From: Ancylobacter sonchi
Lineage (GTDB): Bacteria; Pseudomonadota; Alphaproteobacteria; Rhizobiales; Xanthobacteraceae
Length of the DNA stretch: 64,000 nucleotides
Direction of reading: 5' to 3'
NCBI RefSeq assembly: GCF_018390695.1
Contig: NZ_JAHBGF010000033.1
Location: 1-64,000, forward strand
Positions within the stretch are counted from its first letter, which is position 1. The number at the start of each line of letters is the position of its first letter. Shown here piece after piece: positions 60,192-64,000 of the stretch. A program made the translations under genes and the position numbers. Under the pieces are notes generated by a model. It was not told the DNA's origin and searched no databases. It saw only the letters and a list, made by a program, of their open reading frames with translations.

Positions 60192-60974
60192 TTAGCGGGA
60201 GCCGAGGGTCTTCTTGTCGACCCCGTCGGCGATCATGCCGACCAGCAGCCGGCCGATGCAACCATGCACATCGTCGAACAGGGTCGGGGAGGGGCGGTCG
60301 GCGTCGAGGTCGAAGATGCCCTCGTCCTGCCAGTAGCGCATGACGTCGTAGCGGTCGAAGAACGGCACGCCGTTGCCACGAGCGGTCCATTGCAGCGTGT
60401 TGGTGTAGGGCGCGACGTCGAAGGCGAAGGAGGTGCGCGGGCTGTATTGCGGGCCGACGAGGATCACGTCGGTCTTGGCCTCGTGGGCGATACGGATGCC
60501 GTCGCTCACCGCGTCGCCGAAGGCGCCGGTGTCGACGCCGAGAATGGCGTCATAGGTGCCGGTCTGCCAGATCAGCAGCGCCGGCTTGTTGACGCGCAGA
60601 AGGTCGGGCAGCACGGTGAGGATCGCCTGCGCGGTGGCGCGCGGCTGGTTCTGCGTCGCCACCACGATGCCGCCATCGGGATAGCGGGCGCGCAGAATCT
60701 CCTCGATATAGCTCGGGAAGCGCTTGGGCACCGCGTCCTTGGCGGCGCCGGTGCTCTTGGCGGGCTTCTTCTCGACCGTGGCCGAGGAGTTCAGCACCAG
60801 TATGGTGGTTGGCGTCTTGTCCTCGAGCGATTTGGCGAGGCGCGGCAGGCCGAAGCCGGCACGGGTGAGCTCGGAAGGCGCGGCGCAGACGGGTTCGGCG
60901 CGCGCCGGGACGGTAGCGCCGCCCGCCAGGAACGCCGTGCAAGCCAGTATCACTCCGAGCGTCGTGCGTTTCAC
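60192..60974 (-). CDS. SGNH/GDSL-like exported protein with divergent catalytic blocks
   Basis: The 260-residue protein is a diverged paralogue of the downstream SGNH gene (shared LPRLAKSLE, QYSPRTSF and overall order) and has a signal peptide (GVILACTAFLAGGATVPARA). Block I is LNSSATV, block III is TGTYDA instead of GVN or GND, and block V is DDVHGC. The missing Asn/Gly residues suggest weak or altered activity. It starts at GTG 15 bases after opgC. Function is unknown. Confidence 0.8.
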   Translation of the reverse strand: MKRTTLGVILACTAFLAGGATVPARAEPVCAAPSELTRAGFGLPRLAKSLEDKTPTTILVLNSSATVEKKPAKSTGAAKDAVPKRFPSYIEEILRARYPDGGIVVATQNQPRATAQAILTVLPDLLRVNKPALLIWQTGTYDAILGVDTGAFGDAVSDGIRIAHEAKTDVILVGPQYSPRTSFAFDVAPYTNTLQWTARGNGVPFFDRYDVMRYWQDEGIFDLDADRPSPTLFDDVHGCIGRLLVGMIADGVDKKTLGSR

Positions 60975-60989
60975 GTCGATCCGCGCCGT

Positions 60990-62264
60990 CTACCCATACT
61001 TCCGCGCGGCAATCTCGCGCTCCACGCGAGCATACCATGACAACAGCACGGAGAGAGCCACCATAAGGAAGATGCCCGCCGCGCTCATGATGAACTGCAT
61101 GGTCAGCGAGCCATTGATCTCGTTCAACACGAAATGTGCGGCGAAAGAAAGGAACACGCCGAAGCAGAACACTTCCAGCGAGTTCTGGCCACACAGGATC
61201 ATCGGCCGCAGCGCCGGGGAGCGCAGCCAGGCCGCATCCACCGGCACCAGCTTCACCACCACCACGGCGAGGGCGAGGAAGTGCAGGAAGCGCAGCGGCG
61301 ACAGGTCGGTCTTGCTGATCGGGTAGATCAGCAAGCCGATCGCGTCCGGCACCAGCCCTTCCAGCGGGCGCCACCACCAGCTCACCACCACGGCGAGCGA
61401 GACGACGAGATAGGCGAGCGCCAGTGCCACGACCAGCCGGTTCTGGATCAGCCCGGCGAGGCGGTCGCTGCCTCCCAGCCCGCACCAGCCGCCGAACACG
61501 AACATCAGCTGCCAGCAGAACGGGTTGAAGAACCACATCCGGTCGTCGGGATAGCCGGGCAGGTTGATGCCGAGATTGAGCGCCAGCGCATAGACCAGCG
61601 CCGAGACGGCGAGCGTCGCGTCCGGCCAGCGCTTCAGCGCCCACAGCACCGGGGGGAAGCCGGCGAGCAGCACGATATAGAGCGGCAGCACGTCCATGTT
61701 GGCCGGCCGGAACTTCAGCAGCAGCGCCTGCACCAGCGCCACGTCCGGCTCGGAGAGGAACTGCAGCGCTCCCATCTCCTCGGCATAGAGCGGATTGGAG
61801 AAGGAGCCGACGACATAGGAGATCTCGGCGAGATAGATCACGAACAGGAAGATGAAGGCGATGTAGAGCTGCCAGGCCCGCCTGAGGATGCGTGCCGAGG
61901 TCACCAGCGTGCCGGAGCGGTCGAGCTCGCGCCCATAGACCATGGCGGCGGTGTAGCCGGAGATGAAGACGAAGATCTCCGTGGCGTCGGAGAAGCCGAA
62001 ATTCCGGTTGGTGATCCAGTTCACCACATTGTTGGGGATGTGGTTGAGGAAGATGAACCACAGCGCCAGCCCGCGGAACAGGTCGAGCCGCAGGTCGCGC
62101 CCGCTGGCGGCCGGCGGTGTCGGGGCGGTGCCCGGCGTGTCGGCGGCCGTCGGCGGGGTGGAACCGGTCGGGGCATCGCGGCGATCCGGCGGCGGCACAA
62201 TGCCGGCCGGTTGTCCGGCCGGCTGTTCCTGCGCGACGCGTCGGGCGGTGGCGCTCTGCCTCAC
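60990..62264 (-). CDS. opgC: OpgC-family membrane acyltransferase
   Basis: OpgC proteins add succinyl groups to osmoregulated periplasmic glucans. The 424-residue protein has a cytoplasmic Pro/Ala-rich N-terminus (about 1-55), then about ten helices beginning RDLRLDLFRGLALWFIFLNH, with FGFSDATEIFVFISGYTAAMVYG, a family hallmark, and LCGQNSLEVFCFGVFLSF near the end. GTG at 62264 (GAGG upstream) starts 10 bases after hdeD. The two SGNH genes follow directly, so the four are one operon. OpgC family membership is confident; the acyl group is not known. Confidence 0.9.
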   Translation of the reverse strand: MRQSATARRVAQEQPAGQPAGIVPPPDRRDAPTGSTPPTAADTPGTAPTPPAASGRDLRLDLFRGLALWFIFLNHIPNNVVNWITNRNFGFSDATEIFVFISGYTAAMVYGRELDRSGTLVTSARILRRAWQLYIAFIFLFVIYLAEISYVVGSFSNPLYAEEMGALQFLSEPDVALVQALLLKFRPANMDVLPLYIVLLAGFPPVLWALKRWPDATLAVSALVYALALNLGINLPGYPDDRMWFFNPFCWQLMFVFGGWCGLGGSDRLAGLIQNRLVVALALAYLVVSLAVVVSWWWRPLEGLVPDAIGLLIYPISKTDLSPLRFLHFLALAVVVVKLVPVDAAWLRSPALRPMILCGQNSLEVFCFGVFLSFAAHFVLNEINGSLTMQFIMSAAGIFLMVALSVLLSWYARVEREIAARKYG

Positions 62265-62274
62265 GAAACCTCGC

Positions 62275-62865
62275 TTACTTCTTCTTCAGTCCGAGCCCGA
62301 GCATCAATACCGTGAAGCCGTTGAAAATGAGATCGACGCCGAGGAACAGGCCGAGAATCCACATGGAATTGATCGGCCACTGCACGGTGATCTCGATGCC
62401 GAGCAGGACGGCGATGACGGCGGAGAACAGGATCCAGCCCCAGCCGGCCGCCGGGCGCAGCTTGAACGCCGCCACCAGCCGGAACAGGCCGCCGACGATC
62501 AACGAGATGCCGAGCAGCAGGGTGAGCACGGCGGCGGCGAGGTCGGGATTGGTGAAGGCGATGACGCCGGCCACCAGATAGAGCAGGCCGTCGAGCAGCC
62601 AGAAGAAGAAGCCGCCCCAGCCCTTCACCGCGAAGGCGTGGAAGATCTGGGCGATGCCGGCGACCACCATCATCGCGCCGATGTAGTAGACCGAGATCAG
62701 CGTGCCGACCACCAGCCCGTAGGAACTGCCGAGCGCGATCGCCCCGGCCACGATCAGGATGATGCCGAGGGCGACGAACCACCCCCATTTGGCGCGCAGT
62801 TCGTGCAGGTGGCCCGCGAGCGAGCCGGCCGGCGTGGAGGGGAAGGAATCGGTCGGGGTCGACAT
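62275..62865 (-). CDS. HdeD-family membrane protein
   Basis: The 196-residue protein has six predicted helices with the HdeD pattern of repeated two-helix units: WGWFVALGIILIVAGAIAL, ISVYYIGAMMVVAGIAQIFHAF, FFFWLLDGLLYLVAGVIAFTNP and ILFSAVIAVLLGIEIT. HdeD of E. coli is linked to acid resistance at high cell density, by an unclear mechanism. It is the first gene of the hdeD-opgC-SGNH-SGNH operon. No promoter was assigned; 184 bases separate it from the divergent MOSC gene. Confidence 0.9.
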   Translation of the reverse strand: MSTPTDSFPSTPAGSLAGHLHELRAKWGWFVALGIILIVAGAIALGSSYGLVVGTLISVYYIGAMMVVAGIAQIFHAFAVKGWGGFFFWLLDGLLYLVAGVIAFTNPDLAAAVLTLLLGISLIVGGLFRLVAAFKLRPAAGWGWILFSAVIAVLLGIEITVQWPINSMWILGLFLGVDLIFNGFTVLMLGLGLKKK

Positions 62866-63049
62866 CGGGTCTCGTCCTTCATGCTGGCGCCGCGCCGACG
62901 GAGCGCAAACGCGCCACCCCGGTGCGGGGTTCCGGTGCGCGGCGGGAAACGATGGTATCTTAGACCGGTCGGTGTCCGCGCGCAGTCCGCATTTCCCCGG
63001 CGTCGTGCGGGGCGGTTAATATCCGTCCTACACTCGCGGAGATCCGTGC

Positions 63050-63655
63050 ATGAACGAAACCTTGCCGCTGTTCGACGACGCCACCGTGCCCGCCCGCAAA
63101 CTGGCCGCGCGGCTGTCGCTGCTGCTCATTGCCGACGGCGCGGATTTCCTCACCCGCCCGGTGGAGCGAGCGGCGGTGGATTTCGAGGGGCTGGCCGGCG
63201 ACCGCCATCGCGGCTTCACCCGCAAGGCCGATTCGCGGGTGCCGTGGTATCCGCGCGGCACGCCGATCCGCAACACGCGGCAGCTGACGCTGGTGGCGCC
63301 GGACGAACTCGCCCTCATCGCCGGCCGGCTGGAGCTGCCGGTGATCGAGCCGTCCTGGCTCGGCGCCAATCTGGTGGTGGAGGGGCTACCGGACCTGACC
63401 GCGCTGCCGCCCGGCACCCGGCTGCATTTTCCCGGCGGCGCCTGCCTGGCGGTCGAGGGGGAGAACGCGCCCTGCCGCCATGCCGGGGCGGCGGTGGCGC
63501 GGCATCATCCCGGCCGGACCGGCCTCGACCTCGCCTTTGTCGGCGCGGCGCGCGGCCGGCGCGGCCTCGTCGCCTGGGTGGAACGGCCCGGCGAGTTCGT
63601 CGCCGGCAGCGCCATCGAGGTGCGCGTGCCCGCCCAGCGCCTGTGGGGGCGGTGA
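63050..63655 (+). CDS. MOSC domain-containing protein
   Basis: The 201-residue protein has the MOSC fold: LEGLAGDRHRGFTRKADSR-like FEGLAGDRHRGF, RNTRQLTLVAPDEL, LGANLVVEGLPDLTALPPGTRL and the conserved Cys in GENAPCRHAG. MOSC domains move sulphur or bind molybdenum cofactor; the substrate here is unknown. GGAG precedes the ATG. A bidirectional terminator follows, separating it from the convergent L,D-transpeptidase gene. Confidence 0.9.
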   Translation: MNETLPLFDDATVPARKLAARLSLLLIADGADFLTRPVERAAVDFEGLAGDRHRGFTRKADSRVPWYPRGTPIRNTRQLTLVAPDELALIAGRLELPVIEPSWLGANLVVEGLPDLTALPPGTRLHFPGGACLAVEGENAPCRHAGAAVARHHPGRTGLDLAFVGAARGRRGLVAWVERPGEFVAGSAIEVRVPAQRLWGR

Positions 63656-63689
63656 GGGCGGCCGCCCGTTCTGTTCGATCCGCAAACGA

Positions 63690-63723
63690 AAATCGCCCGG
63701 ACGATCCCTCGTCCGGGCGATTT
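63690..63723. terminator. Bidirectional terminator between the MOSC and L,D-transpeptidase genes
   Basis: A perfect 15-bp stem, AAATCGCCCGGACGA with TCGTCCGGGCGATTT and a 4-base loop, lies between convergent genes, with A and T runs on both sides. Confidence 0.88.
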
Positions 63724-63768
63724 CATGTCGTCAGGCTTCCGGCGGGAATGCCCGCCGGAGAGATGGCC

Positions 63769-64000
63769 TCAGCGCACCGCCACGTTCGGCGCGCCGGCGG
63801 CGCTCACCGGCATCGGCTGCATCGCGGCGCTGCCATCGGCGGTCTTGGCCGCCGGGTTGCCCGGCATCACCACGACCCTGGTGCCGACCTTCACGCGGTC
63901 ATACAGGTTCTCGACGTCCTCGTTCAGCATGCGGATGCAGCCGGAGGACATGAACTGGCCGATGGTGGACGGCTGGTTGGTGCCGTGGATGCGGTAGATG
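63769..64000 (-). CDS. L,D-transpeptidase (YkuD domain), C-terminal part (5' end outside window)
   Basis: The frame is open from the right edge. It encodes [20 protein letters not shown] and [16 protein letters not shown], i.e. the YkuD H-G-T...S-x-G-C-I-R motif with the catalytic Cys. L,D-transpeptidases form 3-3 peptidoglycan cross-links or attach outer-membrane proteins to peptidoglycan. The C-terminus after the domain is short and Ala/Pro-rich ([15 protein letters not shown]). The N-terminal signal peptide would lie beyond position 64000. Confidence 0.92.
   Translation of the reverse strand, partial: IYRIHGTNQPSTIGQFMSSGCIRMLNEDVENLYDRVKVGTRVVVMPGNPAAKTADGSAAMQPMPVSAAGAPNVAVR

Overview
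The window is a high-GC chromosomal segment of an alphaproteobacterium, almost certainly of the order Hyphomicrobiales (Rhizobiales). A member of the Xanthobacteraceae (Ancylobacter/Starkeya type) is my best guess, but the genus is not proven by the sequence. The basis is an mbfA gene with an Irr-type operator, DnaG without most zinc ligands, an RpoD with a long acidic insert, a DUF992 protein, OpgC with SGNH hydrolases and the otsB-GH15-otsA cluster. I see no phage, insertion sequence, integrase, rRNA or CRISPR. The content is core and lightly accessory metabolism, with one tRNA.

Layout. 1-5.2 kb: the 3' part of bamA, a gene-poor stretch with a probably frameshifted small gene, tRNA-CAU (probably Ile2), a SIMPL protein, a lipid-kinase-like protein, a small membrane protein and a Sel1-repeat protein. 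5.4-8.5 kb: an iron-uptake island with a Fiu/PiuA-like TonB receptor and a PiuC-type hydroxylase. 8.6-16.3 kb: a DUF486 membrane protein, a PQQ-type sugar dehydrogenase, a GST, aspartate aminotransferase, a DUF992 protein, orphan msrP and a KefB/YbaL-type antiporter. 16.3-19.4 kb: an AT-rich gap with a terminator, LysR and trxB, and an Lrp/AsnC regulator. 19.4-23.7 kb: four glycosyltransferase-like genes and greA. 23.9-30 kb: carB and carA, separated by a divergent hxlR/SDR pair. 30.2-38.3 kb: YqeY, a solute-binding protein, two separate ArsR-SRPBCC modules, dnaG, rpoD and a channel-like membrane protein. 38.5-44.5 kb: mbfA, small membrane proteins, an MFS transporter, an aldose epimerase and a GAF-GGDEF diguanylate cyclase. 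44.6-48.6 kb: the trehalose operon otsB-GH15-otsA. 48.9-57.5 kb: a cupin, ettA, tam, a VOC protein, an MltB-type lytic transglycosylase, a class D beta-lactamase and prmB. 57.6-64 kb: an O-methyltransferase, a VOC protein, an hdeD-opgC-SGNH-SGNH operon, a MOSC protein and a partial L,D-transpeptidase.

How parts work together. Iron is handled at two points: uptake (TonB receptor with PiuC) and storage/export (mbfA with a perfect Irr-type palindrome). Envelope and osmotic functions recur: bamA, opgC with SGNH enzymes, MltB, L,D-transpeptidase, trehalose synthesis and surface glycosyltransferases. Replication and transcription housekeeping sits together (dnaG-rpoD).

The most interesting signals are regulatory. 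Three genes (mbfA and the two arsR genes) have predicted operators overlapping their promoters, and spacing that places +1 at or next to the start codon, suggesting leaderless, operator-controlled transcripts. carB has a strong intrinsic terminator 38 nt before its start codon, which could be an attenuator. All calls come from reading sequence and translations; no database search was run.
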